This document shows positions 1 to 8,496 of a stretch of 64,000 bases of DNA, one piece after another. Made by a program: the position numbers and the translations under genes. This stretch comes from Lentzea sp. NBRC 105346 (GTDB taxonomy: Bacteria > Actinomycetota > Actinomycetes > Mycobacteriales > Pseudonocardiaceae): positions 124,001 through 188,000 of the forward strand of contig NZ_BSTQ01000001.1 in NCBI RefSeq assembly GCF_030269605.1, in the 5' to 3' direction. How positions within the stretch are numbered: the first letter of the stretch is position 1; each line of letters begins with the position of its first letter. Under the pieces are notes generated by a model. The model did no database searches. It saw only the letters and a list, made by a program, of their open reading frames with translations, and was not told the DNA's origin.

Positions 1-25
1 GCTTGCGGTCCAGCGCTTCCGCGAG
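1..25. repeat. 25-bp direct repeat, copy 1
   Basis: These 25 bases recur exactly at 207-231, inside the hydrogenase maturation protease gene, where they encode the residues LAEALDRK. The flanks do not match. On the minus strand this copy follows an in-frame stop, so it may belong to another gene or a broken duplicate that extends beyond the window edge. The copy lies at the very end of the window, so its true length is unknown. Confidence 0.6.
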
Positions 26-81
26 GCGGCCGATCGGTCCTGGTCACCGGGACTTCGGACCCCGAGGTCGGGTGTGGACGG

Positions 82-510
82 TCACCGTCCGAGTTCGGAC
101 AGGACGGTCGCGGTGAGCGCGGGTACCGCCGCGGCCACGGCCGGGCTGAGCTCGGTCCCGAAACCCGTGTCGGCGACTTCGACGGCGAACACGATCAGCC
201 GTTCGGGCTTGCGGTCCAGCGCTTCCGCGAGCTCGACGGCCTCCGGTACCCCGAAGCCGTGCGAGCTCGCGGCGGGGATGCTGTGCGGCAGCGACGTCCG
301 GTGCCAGCGGCCCGGTGTCGAGGGCGCGCATCGCACGGCGTCCACTATGATCACCAGGTTGGCGCCGTCCCAGGTCTCCATCAGCCGCACCGGATCGCCG
401 TCGCTGACCGCCGCCGGTGCCCCGAGCCGCGTGAGCTCCCGCGCCACCGCCGGCCCGACTCCGTCGTCGCGGCGGAACTCGTTGCCGACGCCGATGACGA
501 TGCTGCTCAT
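82..510 (-). CDS. [NiFe] hydrogenase maturation protease (HycI/HoxW family)
   Basis: This 142-residue protein resembles the endopeptidases that trim the C-terminus of the hydrogenase large subunit after nickel insertion. The N-terminus MSSIVIGVGNEFRRDDGVGP shows the family's GxGNxxxxDDGxG signature, and a second conserved acidic stretch (VDAVR, about residues 56-60) would help bind nickel. Length is normal for the family. The ATG at 508-510 overlaps the stop of the large-subunit gene by 4 nt, so it is the last cistron of the hydrogenase operon, next to its presumed substrate. A small inverted repeat (GGACGGT/ACCGTCC) overlaps its stop codon and might aid termination, but that is weak. Confidence 0.88.
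   Translation of the reverse strand: MSSIVIGVGNEFRRDDGVGPAVARELTRLGAPAAVSDGDPVRLMETWDGANLVIIVDAVRCAPSTPGRWHRTSLPHSIPAASSHGFGVPEAVELAEALDRKPERLIVFAVEVADTGFGTELSPAVAAAVPALTATVLSELGR
207..231. repeat. 25-bp direct repeat, copy 2
   Basis: Exact second copy of bases 1-25, lying within the coding sequence of the hydrogenase maturation protease. Distance between copies is 206 bp. Confidence 0.6.
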
Positions 511-1802
511 GCCCGTTCCCTGGTGAAGTCGAGGAAGTGCGCGGAGCAGGAGACGCACGGGTCGTAGTTGCGGATCGTCTGCTCGCACAACGACTGCAGC
601 GCGTGGTCGTCCAGGTGCTGGTAGGACCGCACGACATGGGTCACGTCGTCCTCGATGGCGGACTGGTTCTGCGAGGTGGGCGGAACGATGTCCGCGCTGA
701 GGATCTTCCCGTCCGCGGCGAGTTCGTAGCGGTGGTACAGCAGGCCCCGTGGTGCTTCGGTGATGCCGTGCCCGACCGCGGCGCGTGGTGTCACCTCGAC
801 GCATGGCTCGGCGGGACGCTCGTATTCCGCGATGATCCGCAACGCCTCGTCCACCGCGTACACGACCTCGACCGCGCGCACGACGATGCTGCGGAACGGG
901 TTGCGGCACACGGAATGCAGGCCCGCGTCGGCGGCGGCTTGCGCGGCGACGGGGGAGAGGCGGCCGGAGTTGAGGCTGTACCGGGCGAGCGGGCCGACGA
1001 GGAACAGCCGGTCGTCGAGGCGGGCGTGCAACGCCGTGGAGTGTGCCACCTGATGTTCGACCACGTGCACGCCGAACTCGTTGGCGGGGAAGGAGAGTCC
1101 GGTGCTGACGTGCGGTCTGCCGCGGTCGAGGGGGTAGCCCTCGGTGTCGCGCAACGCCATCAGGTCGTGCGGCGCATTGATGTCGGGGAAGTCGAACCCG
1201 GCCACCCACCGGACGGTCTCCAACGCGTTGTCGAGGGCATGCCGCAACGTTTCGGCCAGCGGGCGGAGCTCCTCGGCGGTCGGCACGCGGTAGAAGCCGC
1301 CGACGCGGACGTTCACCGGGTGGATCGCGCGGCCACCGATGAGGTCCATGATGCTGTTTCCCGCCTTCTTCAGCGCCAGCCCGCGCTCGACCAGCGCGCG
1401 GTGCTCGGTGGCCATGGCTATGCCGTCGGAAAAACCGAGGAAGTCGGGCGCGTGCAGCAGGTAGATGTGCAGCGCGTGGCTGGAGATCCATTCCCCGCAG
1501 TACAACAACTGCCGCAGTGCCCGCAGCTGACCGCCGACCTCGACCCCGCACGCGTCCTCGAGCGCGAGGCAGGCGCTCATCTGGTAGGCGACCGGGCAGA
1601 TGCCGCAGATGCGGGCGGTGATGTCCGGTGGCTCGCGGAAGTCGCGGCCGCGCAGGAAGGCCTCGAAGAACCGCGGCGGTTCGTAGATGTTCAGCTCGAC
1701 CCGGTCGACCTCGCCGTCGACGGTGCGTACGTGTAGCGCGCCTTCGCCCTCGACGCGGGCGAGGCCGGCGACCTGGAGCGTGCGGTTCGGCCGATGCGTC
1801 AT
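507..1802 (-). CDS. hydA: Group 3b [NiFe] hydrogenase, large (alpha) subunit
   Basis: This 431-residue subunit carries the Ni-Fe active site of a soluble bidirectional hydrogenase. Both nickel-binding motifs are visible: an N-terminal RICGIC (Cys66 and Cys69) and a C-terminal DPCVSCSAH (Cys416, Cys419, His422). Nine residues after His422 fit the C-terminal peptide removed by the protease encoded just downstream. The sequence resembles the sulfhydrogenase alpha/F420-nonreducing-like group rather than membrane uptake enzymes. The ATG overlaps the hydD stop by 4 nt (ATGA), supporting this start. Known family biochemistry: H2 oxidation or production coupled to NAD(P)H through the gamma and beta subunits. 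The exact physiological direction cannot be read from sequence. Confidence 0.93.
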   Translation of the reverse strand: MTHRPNRTLQVAGLARVEGEGALHVRTVDGEVDRVELNIYEPPRFFEAFLRGRDFREPPDITARICGICPVAYQMSACLALEDACGVEVGGQLRALRQLLYCGEWISSHALHIYLLHAPDFLGFSDGIAMATEHRALVERGLALKKAGNSIMDLIGGRAIHPVNVRVGGFYRVPTAEELRPLAETLRHALDNALETVRWVAGFDFPDINAPHDLMALRDTEGYPLDRGRPHVSTGLSFPANEFGVHVVEHQVAHSTALHARLDDRLFLVGPLARYSLNSGRLSPVAAQAAADAGLHSVCRNPFRSIVVRAVEVVYAVDEALRIIAEYERPAEPCVEVTPRAAVGHGITEAPRGLLYHRYELAADGKILSADIVPPTSQNQSAIEDDVTHVVRSYQHLDDHALQSLCEQTIRNYDPCVSCSAHFLDFTRERA

Positions 1803-2551
1803 GACCACTCCGCGGCGGCGTTGAAGGTCCGGAACACGAGGTGCAGCTGGTCGTCGCCCATGCCGCCGCGGCGCAGCAACGGGACCAACGCGGGCACGTT
1901 CGGCCGGTTCATCGGGCCGAAGCAGCCGTAGCAGCCTCGGTTCACCGCAGGGCAGAGCGCGCCGCAGCCGGCGTGTGTGACGGGGCCGAGGCAGGGCGTG
2001 CCGTCCGCCACCAGGACGCAGGTGAGGCCGCGGCGTTTGCATTCGGTGCACACGCTGGTGTCCGGGAGGTCGGGCTCCCGTCCGGCGAGCAACGCGGTGA
2101 GCAGCTCCAGCAGCTGGGTCTTGGAGATCGGGCAGCCGCGCAGCTCGTAGTCGACGGTCACGTGCGCGGAGATCGGGGTGGAGGTGGCGAGCGTCGCGAT
2201 GTGGTCCGGGCGGGCATAGACGATCGAGCGGAACTCCTCGACGTCGGCGAAGTTGCGCAACGCCTGGATGCCGCCCGAGGTCGCGCACGCGCCGACCACC
2301 ACGAGCACGCCGGACTGCTCGCGGATCCACCGGATCCGCTCGGCCTCCTCCGGTGTCGTCACGGATCCCTCGACGATCGAGATGTCGTACGGGCCGGGCT
2401 CGCTGACGCTCGTGACCTCCAGGAAGTGGGCGAACCGGATGTGCTCGGTCAACGGCAGCAGCTCGTCCTCGCAGTCCAGCAACGTCAGCTGGCAGCCGTC
2501 GCACGAGGTGAACTTCCACACCGCTGCCGTGGTCGTTTTCGGGGAGGGCAT
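1799..2551 (-). CDS. hydD: Group 3b [NiFe] hydrogenase, small (delta) subunit
   Basis: The 250-residue iron-sulfur subunit relays electrons between the Ni-Fe site and the gamma/beta flavin module. The proximal-cluster motif SCDGCQ (Cys17, Cys20) opens the protein, followed by a GACATSGG segment and a cysteine-rich C-terminal third (CTECKRRG, CLGP, CGALCP, CYGC) for further 4Fe-4S clusters. There is no Tat signal peptide, so the enzyme is cytosolic, unlike uptake hydrogenases. The start codon overlaps the hydG stop by one base (TGATG), and the stop overlaps hydA. It is the second subunit needed for the catalytic dimer. Confidence 0.93.
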   Translation of the reverse strand: MPSPKTTTAAVWKFTSCDGCQLTLLDCEDELLPLTEHIRFAHFLEVTSVSEPGPYDISIVEGSVTTPEEAERIRWIREQSGVLVVVGACATSGGIQALRNFADVEEFRSIVYARPDHIATLATSTPISAHVTVDYELRGCPISKTQLLELLTALLAGREPDLPDTSVCTECKRRGLTCVLVADGTPCLGPVTHAGCGALCPAVNRGCYGCFGPMNRPNVPALVPLLRRGGMGDDQLHLVFRTFNAAAEWS

Positions 2552-3333
2552 CACAGCTCCTTCGCCAGCAGGAGTGGTTCGGCGACCGGGTAGGGGACGA
2601 CCGGGCCTTCCCGGCACAACAGCATCGGGCCGAGCTGGCAGTGCCCGCAGAGGCCGACGCCGCACTGCATGTTGCGTTCCAGCGACACCTGGATGCGGCC
2701 GGCGGGCACGCCGCGGCCGAGCAGTGTCCTGGCGCAGAACCGCATCATCGGTTCGGGTCCGCACAGCAGCGCGGTCGTGCACGCCGGGTCGAGCGGGACC
2801 GACGCGAGCGGTTCGGTGACGAACCCGATCCGGCCGTGCCAGTCGTGGTCGCCGCGGTCGACGGTCAGCACGGCCTCGACATCGGACAGACTCACGATCT
2901 CCTTCTCGTACAACAGGTCCTGTGGTGTCCGGGCGCCGGCGACGAGCACGGTGCGACGGGCCGGATGCGTGAGTACCGGCCGCAGGGGCGCCAGGCCGAT
3001 GCCGCCCGCGACCACGAGCAGGTCTTCGACGTCGTCGAGCCGCCACGCTGTGCCGAACGGACCGCGGGCGCCGAGTACCGTGCCCTGCGCGGCGTCGTGC
3101 AGCGCGCGGCTGACCGCGCCGACCGCGCGGATCGTGTGCACGAGCGTGCCGTCACCGGGGATGCCGCTGACCGAGATGGGCACCTCGCCGACGCCGTGCG
3201 CGTAGAGCATGGCGAACTGACCGGGCCGGAAGGTGGGCAACGACTCGGCGACCGGCCGCAGCACCAGGGTCGCCGAGTCGTGGGTCTCGACGGTGCGCGT
3301 CACCACCCGGTAGGGCGTGGGCAGCCACGTCAT
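2551..3333 (-). CDS. hydG: Hydrogenase gamma subunit, FAD/NAD(P)-binding reductase
   Basis: This 260-residue protein belongs to the ferredoxin-NADP reductase/dihydroorotate dehydrogenase electron-transfer family that links group 3b hydrogenases to NAD(P)H. It has an FAD-binding barrel with RPGQFAMLY (about residues 40-48), a nucleotide-binding segment VVAGGIGLAPLRPV, and a C-terminal 2Fe-2S motif of the form C-x4-C-x2-C-x7-C beginning at MQCGVGLCGHC. The ATG at 3331-3333 overlaps the upstream gene by 4 nt. An upstream in-frame extension of the open frame runs across the preceding gene and is not believed. Whether NADH or NADPH is preferred cannot be judged. Confidence 0.9.
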   Translation of the reverse strand: MTWLPTPYRVVTRTVETHDSATLVLRPVAESLPTFRPGQFAMLYAHGVGEVPISVSGIPGDGTLVHTIRAVGAVSRALHDAAQGTVLGARGPFGTAWRLDDVEDLLVVAGGIGLAPLRPVLTHPARRTVLVAGARTPQDLLYEKEIVSLSDVEAVLTVDRGDHDWHGRIGFVTEPLASVPLDPACTTALLCGPEPMMRFCARTLLGRGVPAGRIQVSLERNMQCGVGLCGHCQLGPMLLCREGPVVPYPVAEPLLLAKEL

Positions 3334-3797
3334 GCGGGGTTCCGATACAGGTCGAGCAGCCGGATCCTGGTGGCCTGCAACCGGTTCAGCAGTGCCTCGA
3401 GCAGGATCTGCGACAGCTGGTAGCCCAGCGCGGGGTCCTCGTCCGCGAGCATCCGCAGCGCCTGGGTGTCCACGACGACAGCACGGGTGGGCGAGACGAC
3501 CGTGGCGCCGAAGTGCCACTGGTAGGGCGGCAGGAGCCACGACCACCCGAGCAGCTCGCCGGGCCCGATGCTCTGCAGCACCACGCGTCCCCGGCCCGGC
3601 ACCTGCGTGTCGACCATGACGCAGCCCGCGAGGATCACCCAGCACTGGTCGGCGAGACCGCCTTCCTCGAACAACCGGGTGCCCGCCTCGTAGGTCTCGA
3701 TCCGGCTGACCCCGGCGACGGCCGCTCGCTGGCTGTGCGTGAGGCGCGCCAGCAACGGCAGCACGTCGAGTTTGGTCATGGGCGTGGTCATGGTCAC
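3330..3797 (-). CDS. Cyclic nucleotide-binding-domain protein inside the hydrogenase operon
   Basis: This 155-residue protein is a single Crp/Fnr-type cNMP-binding beta-barrel (about residues 15-135), with the family's glycine-rich turns (YEAGTRLFEEGGLAD, GPGELLGW). It lacks the C-terminal winged-helix DNA-binding domain of true Crp/Fnr regulators, so it is more likely a ligand sensor or accessory protein than a transcription factor. It sits between hydB and hydG with 4-nt overlaps on both sides (GTGA start at 3797; an ATG at 3791 is an alternative), which implies equimolar production with the hydrogenase. Its ligand and partner are unknown; binding to the hydrogenase complex is my inference from position only. 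Confidence 0.82.
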   Translation of the reverse strand: MTMTTPMTKLDVLPLLARLTHSQRAAVAGVSRIETYEAGTRLFEEGGLADQCWVILAGCVMVDTQVPGRGRVVLQSIGPGELLGWSWLLPPYQWHFGATVVSPTRAVVVDTQALRMLADEDPALGYQLSQILLEALLNRLQATRIRLLDLYRNPA

Positions 3798-4861
3798 TCA
3801 CCGCCGAGTTGAGTCGTTTCGGCCAATGCCGCGGCTTCCTCGGTGATGTCGATGCCGGCCGGGCACCACGCGATGCACCGTCCACAACCGACACACCCGG
3901 ACGTGCCGAACTGGTCGCGCCACGTGCCCAGCTTGTGGGTCATCCACTGGCGGTACCGCGCGGCGCCCGAGGTGCGCACCGCGCCGCCGTGCAGGTACGA
4001 GAAGTCGATCTCGAAGCAGGACGCCCAGCGCTGCGAGCGTTCCGCGTTCCCGTCGAGGTCGGTGGTGTCCTCGACGGAAACGCAGAAGCAGGTGGGGCAC
4101 ACCATCGTGCAGTTACCGCAGGTGAGGCAGCGCTCGGCCACGGCTTCCCAGTGTGCCGAGTCCCGGTTGGCGGCCAGCAGGTCCCGCAGGTCCACCTCGG
4201 GCATCGCGCGTCCCATGCGCTGTGCCGCGGCGTCCACGTCCTGCGCCGCCAGGGTGATGTCCTCCTGCGTGGCGGCACGGCCGGGCAGCCGGTCGAGCAG
4301 GCGGGTGCCTTCCACGGTGCCCGCCGCGGCGAGGAACCGGTGCCCGCCGGAGTCGATCCGCTCGGTGAGCGCGACGTCGTAGCCGGGACCGGCCGCGGGA
4401 CCGCACCCCATCGAGGCGCAGAAGCAGAGCTCGCCCGGTTCGGTGCACTGGGCGGCGATCACGAACGGCGCCGGCCCGCCGACCACCTGCCGCAGCTTCG
4501 CGATCGCGGCGAGATCACAAGCTCGAACGCCGAGGAACGCGTAGTCCGGAGCAGTGTCCTGCGCGGTGCGGAATTCGTTGCCGTCACTGGACATCAGCAC
4601 GCGGCGTGGCGGGTGCAGGAACCGCTTCCAGGACTGTGGCCCGGCCGAGTGGCCGAACACCGCCGCGTCGTCCCGCTTCCGCACCCGGTAGTGGCCCGCA
4701 CCGATCTCGACACCCCACCCGCCGGGCAGATCAGCCGCGGAGTCCAGTTCCGCCAACGTGATCGCGTTGTCGCGCAGCACCGGGCCGACGACCACACGGC
4801 CGTCGTCCCGCAGCACGCGGATCAGCGCGTCGAGCCCGTCGAGGTCCAGGACCAGGTTCAT
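3794..4861 (-). CDS. hydB: Hydrogenase beta subunit, 4Fe-4S protein
   Basis: This 355-residue iron-sulfur subunit is the first cistron of the hydrogenase operon. It has the anaerobic sulfite reductase A/HydB layout: an N-terminal domain with a cysteine segment CFCASMGC, then two C-terminal 4Fe-4S motifs, CLTCGNCTMVCP starting at Cys245 and CVGCGRCIAWCP starting at Cys323. The family passes electrons between the hydrogenase dimer and the flavin reductase. The ATG at 4859-4861 is preceded by a good AGGAGG ribosome site; the longer open frame upstream runs through the promoter and is rejected. A DosR-type palindrome lies 57 bp upstream of the start. Confidence 0.9.
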   Translation of the reverse strand: MNLVLDLDGLDALIRVLRDDGRVVVGPVLRDNAITLAELDSAADLPGGWGVEIGAGHYRVRKRDDAAVFGHSAGPQSWKRFLHPPRRVLMSSDGNEFRTAQDTAPDYAFLGVRACDLAAIAKLRQVVGGPAPFVIAAQCTEPGELCFCASMGCGPAAGPGYDVALTERIDSGGHRFLAAAGTVEGTRLLDRLPGRAATQEDITLAAQDVDAAAQRMGRAMPEVDLRDLLAANRDSAHWEAVAERCLTCGNCTMVCPTCFCVSVEDTTDLDGNAERSQRWASCFEIDFSYLHGGAVRTSGAARYRQWMTHKLGTWRDQFGTSGCVGCGRCIAWCPAGIDITEEAAALAETTQLGGE

Positions 4862-4917
4862 GGCAGCGTCCTCCTGACTGGTTCCTCCATCGTCGCGAGC
4901 GGGCGTGGAGGCCCCCA

Positions 4918-4931
4918 GGGACGAAAGGCCC
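4918..4931. promoter_or_regulatory. DosR-like box between hydB and hsp20
   Basis: GGGACGAAAGGCCC fits GGG-N-C-N4-G-N-CCC exactly, the core arrangement of the mycobacterial DosR operator, and the outer A/T pair extends the palindrome. It lies between divergent hydB (57 bp from its ATG) and hsp20 (about 80 bp), so it could control both. This is a match by eye; no binding data. Confidence 0.65.
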
Positions 4932-5011
4932 TCGGCGCCCGGCGCTTCGGTCCCTGTCCGCGCGATCCGGCCGGTGGTGGGCTTGACGTGGTGCAACGAG
5001 AGGAGATGCCC

Positions 5012-5422
5012 ATGACGTCACCGGCTCGCCGTCCGGTGAGCTCGCTCATCCCCGACATCTGGGAGATATTCGACGCCTCCTGGCCGTTCGGCACCCGGCA
5101 CCCGATGCACATCGAGGACTACGTGGAGAAGAACGCGTACGTCGTCCGTGCCGAGCTGCCCGGCCTGGACCCGGCCAAGGACATCAGCGTGAGCGCGACG
5201 GACGGCACGCTCACCATCACCGCCCAGCGCGAGGAGACCAAGCAGGAGCAGCAGCGGTCGGAGTTCCGCTACGGCTCGTTCAGCCGCACGGTCTCGCTGC
5301 CGGTGGGGGCGGACACGGAGAAGATCTCGGCGAAGTACGAGAAGGGAATTCTCGAAGTGCGCGTCCCGCTGGCCGCGCCGCCCGAGGAACGCAAGATCCA
5401 GATCGATGTCCAGCCCGAATGA
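5012..5422 (+). CDS. Hsp20/alpha-crystallin small heat-shock protein
   Basis: The 136-residue protein is a small heat-shock chaperone that would hold unfolding proteins without using ATP. The alpha-crystallin domain spans about residues 32-132 (IEDYVEKNAYVVRAELPGLD, then a GILEVRVPL strand). It resembles HspX/Acr, a marker of the mycobacterial DosR regulon. The ATG at 5012 is preferred over the ATG at 5006 because the GAGAGGAG ribosome site then has normal spacing. It is divergent from the hydrogenase operon across a DosR-like box, and its stop overlaps the start of the following transporter gene by 17 nt. Confidence 0.9.
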   Translation: MTSPARRPVSSLIPDIWEIFDASWPFGTRHPMHIEDYVEKNAYVVRAELPGLDPAKDISVSATDGTLTITAQREETKQEQQRSEFRYGSFSRTVSLPVGADTEKISAKYEKGILEVRVPLAAPPEERKIQIDVQPE

Positions 5423-6380
5423 GCTCAACCACCGGCTGGACACCGCGGCCGCGCACGCGTCCGCGAACGTGCCCGTCGTCTCGGCGGAGAACACCGCGAA
5501 CGAGGCGCTCGAGGCCGTGCTCGGCAAGCGGTTCGACAGCGCGTCGGTCCTGGCCGTGTGCCGGGACGACGCGCTCGTCGGCCTGCTCACCATCGAACGA
5601 CTCCTCGCCGCTCCCGGCGAGGCCGTCATCGGCGACCTCATGGATCCGGCGCCACCGACCGTGCATCCCGGAGCGGACCAGGAACACGTGGCCTGGCAGG
5701 CTGTCCAGCACGCCGAACCGGGTCTCGCCGTCGTGGACGGCACCGGCCGGTTCCGCGGCCTGATCCCACCGCAACGCCTGCTCGCCGTGCTGCTCGAGGA
5801 ACACGACGAGGACCTGGCCCGGCTGGGTGGTTTCCTGTCGTCGTCGGCCTCGGCGAGACTCGCGTCCACCGAGCCGGTCGGCCGGCGGCTGTGGCACCGG
5901 CTGCCCTGGTTGCTCGTCGGGCTGGTGGGTGCCCTCCTGTCCGCGGTCGTGGTGGGCGGATACGAGGAACTGCTGGCGCGCCAGGTGCTGGTGGCGTTCT
6001 TCGTGCCCGGCGTGGTCTACATCGCCGACGCGATCGGCACCCAGACCGAGGCGCTCGTGATCCGCGGGCTGTCCGTCGGCGTCGGCATCGCGCGCGTCGC
6101 GGTGCGCGAGGTGCTGACCGGTGTCCTGCTGGGGGCGGTGCTGGCCGCGCTCGCGTTCCCGGTGATCGTGCTGGTGTGGGGCGATGTCCTGGTGGCATGG
6201 GCGGTCGCGATCGCCCTGCTCGCGGCGTCCTCCATCGCCACCGCGGTCGCCATGGCCCTGCCGTGGCTGTTCCACCGGCTCGGCCGCGACCCGGCGTTCG
6301 GCTCGGGTCCACTCGCGACTGTGGTGCAGGACCTGTTGTCGGTGCTGATCTACTTCGTCATCGCGACCGCGATCGTCTAG
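5406..6380 (+). CDS. MgtE-like divalent cation transporter with CBS domain
   Basis: The 324-residue protein combines an N-terminal CBS-pair region (about residues 20-125) with a C-terminal MgtE/SLC41-type membrane domain of about five helices (about 150-324). The segment FVPGVVYIADAIGTQTEALVIRGL matches the pore region of MgtE Mg2+ channels, although the usual GN residues before GTQ are replaced. The N-terminal Mg2+-sensing superhelix of canonical MgtE (about 450 residues) is missing, so gating may differ. It starts inside the end of hsp20 and is probably co-transcribed with it. Its stop TAG overlaps the convergent hypE stop inside the same CTAG. Confidence 0.78.
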   Translation: MSSPNELNHRLDTAAAHASANVPVVSAENTANEALEAVLGKRFDSASVLAVCRDDALVGLLTIERLLAAPGEAVIGDLMDPAPPTVHPGADQEHVAWQAVQHAEPGLAVVDGTGRFRGLIPPQRLLAVLLEEHDEDLARLGGFLSSSASARLASTEPVGRRLWHRLPWLLVGLVGALLSAVVVGGYEELLARQVLVAFFVPGVVYIADAIGTQTEALVIRGLSVGVGIARVAVREVLTGVLLGAVLAALAFPVIVLVWGDVLVAWAVAIALLAASSIATAVAMALPWLFHRLGRDPAFGSGPLATVVQDLLSVLIYFVIATAIV

Positions 6381-7402
6381 CAGATGCGGGGGAGCTGCTC
6401 GCCCACCAGGACGTCCACGATGCGCGACGCCCCCACCATTGTGTGCGCGATGACGCGGCCCGCGACGCCGTGGGTGACCTCGCCGATGACTGTCGCGCTC
6501 TCCCCTTCGGGCAGGGCGCGCATCGCTTCCAGGACGGCGTCGACGGAGTTCGGTGCCACGAAGGCGACGAGGCAGCCCTCGTTGGCGACGTGCATCGGGT
6601 CGAGGCCGAGCAGTTCGCATGCGGCGGCAACCTGCCGTGGCACCGGCACGGAGGTGTCGACGATCTCGACGCACACGCCGGACGCCTCGGCGATCTCGTT
6701 CAGCGAGCTGGCGAGGCCACCGCGGGTGGGGTCGCGCAGCGCGTGCACGTCCGCGCCGCCCGCCTCGATCATCGCGGCCACCAGCTCGTGCAACGGCCGG
6801 CTGTCCGAGGAGATCTCCGCGGAGAACCCGAGTCCTTCGCGGGCGCTGAGGATCGCGGTGCCGTGCAGGCCGATCGGCCCGGACACCAGGACGATGTCGC
6901 CCGGCACGGCGGCGGCCGCGGAGGGCCACGCGTCGCGCCGGCGCACGCCCACACCCGTGGTGGTGACATAAAGCCCGTCGGCGGCGCCGCGTCCCACGAC
7001 CTTGGTGTCACCGGTGACGATCGGTACGCCGGCGGCACGGGCCGCGGCCGCCGCGGAGCGGGTGATCTCCCGCAGTTCGGAGATCGGCAGGCCTTCCTCG
7101 ATGATGTAGGCGAGGCTCAGCGCGATCGGACGGGCGCCGCGCATGGCGAGGTCGTTGATGGTGCCGTGCACGGCCAGCGAGCCGATGTCGCCGCCGGGGA
7201 AGAACCGGGGTGTCACGACGTAGCTGTCGGTGCTGAACACCTGGTCGAGGCCGATGAGGGCGGCGTCCTCGAGCGGACCGGTGGCGCTCAGCTCCGGGGT
7301 GATCACGTCGGTGAGCAGCTCGGTCATGAGCTGTCCGCCCGAGCCGTGGCCGAGCAGTACGCGTTCGGTCTCCACGCGGGGCACCGGGCAGACAAGATCC
7401 AT
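6377..7402 (-). CDS. hypE: Hydrogenase maturation protein HypE
   Basis: HypE (341 aa) dehydrates the carbamoyl group carried on its C-terminal cysteine to the thiocyanate that becomes the Fe-CN ligand of [NiFe] hydrogenases. The protein shows the PurM/AIR-synthase fold signature (GHGSGG near the N-terminus, GDTKVV in the middle) and ends in the diagnostic PRIC, whose last residue is the reactive Cys. The ATG at 7400-7402 overlaps the hypD stop by one base (TGATG). It is the last gene of the acg-ppsA-hypF-hypC-hypD-hypE operon and meets the MgtE-like gene tail-to-tail with overlapping stop codons. Confidence 0.95.
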   Translation of the reverse strand: MDLVCPVPRVETERVLLGHGSGGQLMTELLTDVITPELSATGPLEDAALIGLDQVFSTDSYVVTPRFFPGGDIGSLAVHGTINDLAMRGARPIALSLAYIIEEGLPISELREITRSAAAAARAAGVPIVTGDTKVVGRGAADGLYVTTTGVGVRRRDAWPSAAAAVPGDIVLVSGPIGLHGTAILSAREGLGFSAEISSDSRPLHELVAAMIEAGGADVHALRDPTRGGLASSLNEIAEASGVCVEIVDTSVPVPRQVAAACELLGLDPMHVANEGCLVAFVAPNSVDAVLEAMRALPEGESATVIGEVTHGVAGRVIAHTMVGASRIVDVLVGEQLPRIC

Positions 7403-8496
7403 CACATCTCCAGTCCTCGGCCGGCGTTGTGGAACGCCGCGCAGGTTCCCTCGCTGGACACCATCGGTGCGCCGAGCGGAGTTCGCGGGGTGCAGGCGCG
7501 CCCGTAGGCGGCGCAGTCGGTCGGCACGCGGGTGCCGCGCAGGATGTCGCCCGCGATGCACAGTGGCGACTCGACCGTCACGACATCACCGACGGAGAAC
7601 CGTTGCTCCGCATCGAAACCGGCGAACTCCGCGCTGAGGGCGAGGCCGCTCGCCGGGATCGGGCCGATGCCGCGCCACGTCCGGTCGGTCACCTGGAACA
7701 CCGTCCGCACCGCGTCCTGTGCCGCGGCGTTTCCGGAGCGGCGCACCGCCCGGACGTACTGGTTCTCCACCTCGGCACGGCCGTCCTCGAGCTGCCGCAC
7801 GGCCATGAGGATGCCCTCCAGCAGATCCAGCGGCTCGAATCCGGTGACCACGATGGGCACCTGGTACTTCAGCGCGATCGGTTCGTACTCGGTCCAGCCC
7901 ATCACCGCGCAGACGTGCCCGGCGGCGAGGAACGCCTGCACCTGCGTGTCCGGCTCGTCCATCAGCGCGGTGATCGCCGGTGGCACGAGCACGTGGCTCA
8001 CCAGCACGCTGAAGTTGTCCACCCCGGACGCCGCGGCGTGCAGCACGGCCATCGCGTTGGCGGGAGCTGTGGTCTCGAAGCCGACCGCCAGGAAGACCAC
8101 GGACCGGCCGGGGTTCTCGTGCGCGATGCGGACGGCGTCGAGCGGTGTGTACACCACCCGCACGTCCGCGCCGCGCGCCTTGAGGCCCAGCAGGTCACCG
8201 GAGGTGCCCGGCACGCGGAGCATGTCGCCGTAGCTGGTGAAGATCACGTCCGGGCGGGCGGCGATGGCGAGTGCCTTGTCGATGATCTCCAACGGTGTCA
8301 CGCACACCGGGCAGCCGGGGCCGTGGATCATCCGGATTCCGGCGGGCAGCAGTTCGTCGATGCCCTGGCGCACGATCGTGTGCGTCTGGCCGCCGCACAC
8401 CTCCATGATCGTCCACGGCCGCGTCGCGGTGGCGTGCAGCTCGGCGAGCAGCCGCCGGGCCAGTACGGGATCGCGGTACTCGTCGAGGTACTTCAC
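7402..8496 (-). CDS. hypD: Hydrogenase maturation protein HypD
   Basis: HypD (364 aa) is the iron-sulfur scaffold on which, with HypC, the Fe(CN)2CO unit is built. Conserved cysteine motifs are visible: CGGQTH (HypE/HypC contact), [10 protein letters not shown], and the C-terminal cysteines in the PLCIAGDIL and RACTPRTPL stretches that would bind the 4Fe-4S cluster. The start is a GTG at 8494-8496 overlapping the hypC stop by 4 nt (GTGA); the longer open frame upstream reads through hypC. Length is typical for the family. Confidence 0.95.
   Translation of the reverse strand: MKYLDEYRDPVLARRLLAELHATATRPWTIMEVCGGQTHTIVRQGIDELLPAGIRMIHGPGCPVCVTPLEIIDKALAIAARPDVIFTSYGDMLRVPGTSGDLLGLKARGADVRVVYTPLDAVRIAHENPGRSVVFLAVGFETTAPANAMAVLHAAASGVDNFSVLVSHVLVPPAITALMDEPDTQVQAFLAAGHVCAVMGWTEYEPIALKYQVPIVVTGFEPLDLLEGILMAVRQLEDGRAEVENQYVRAVRRSGNAAAQDAVRTVFQVTDRTWRGIGPIPASGLALSAEFAGFDAEQRFSVGDVVTVESPLCIAGDILRGTRVPTDCAAYGRACTPRTPLGAPMVSSEGTCAAFHNAGRGLEM

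Noticed and set aside
5558-7507. A 649-codon plus-strand frame spanning the end of the transporter and hypE.
   Set aside because: It crosses two well-supported genes in the wrong frame or strand and has no recognisable motif.
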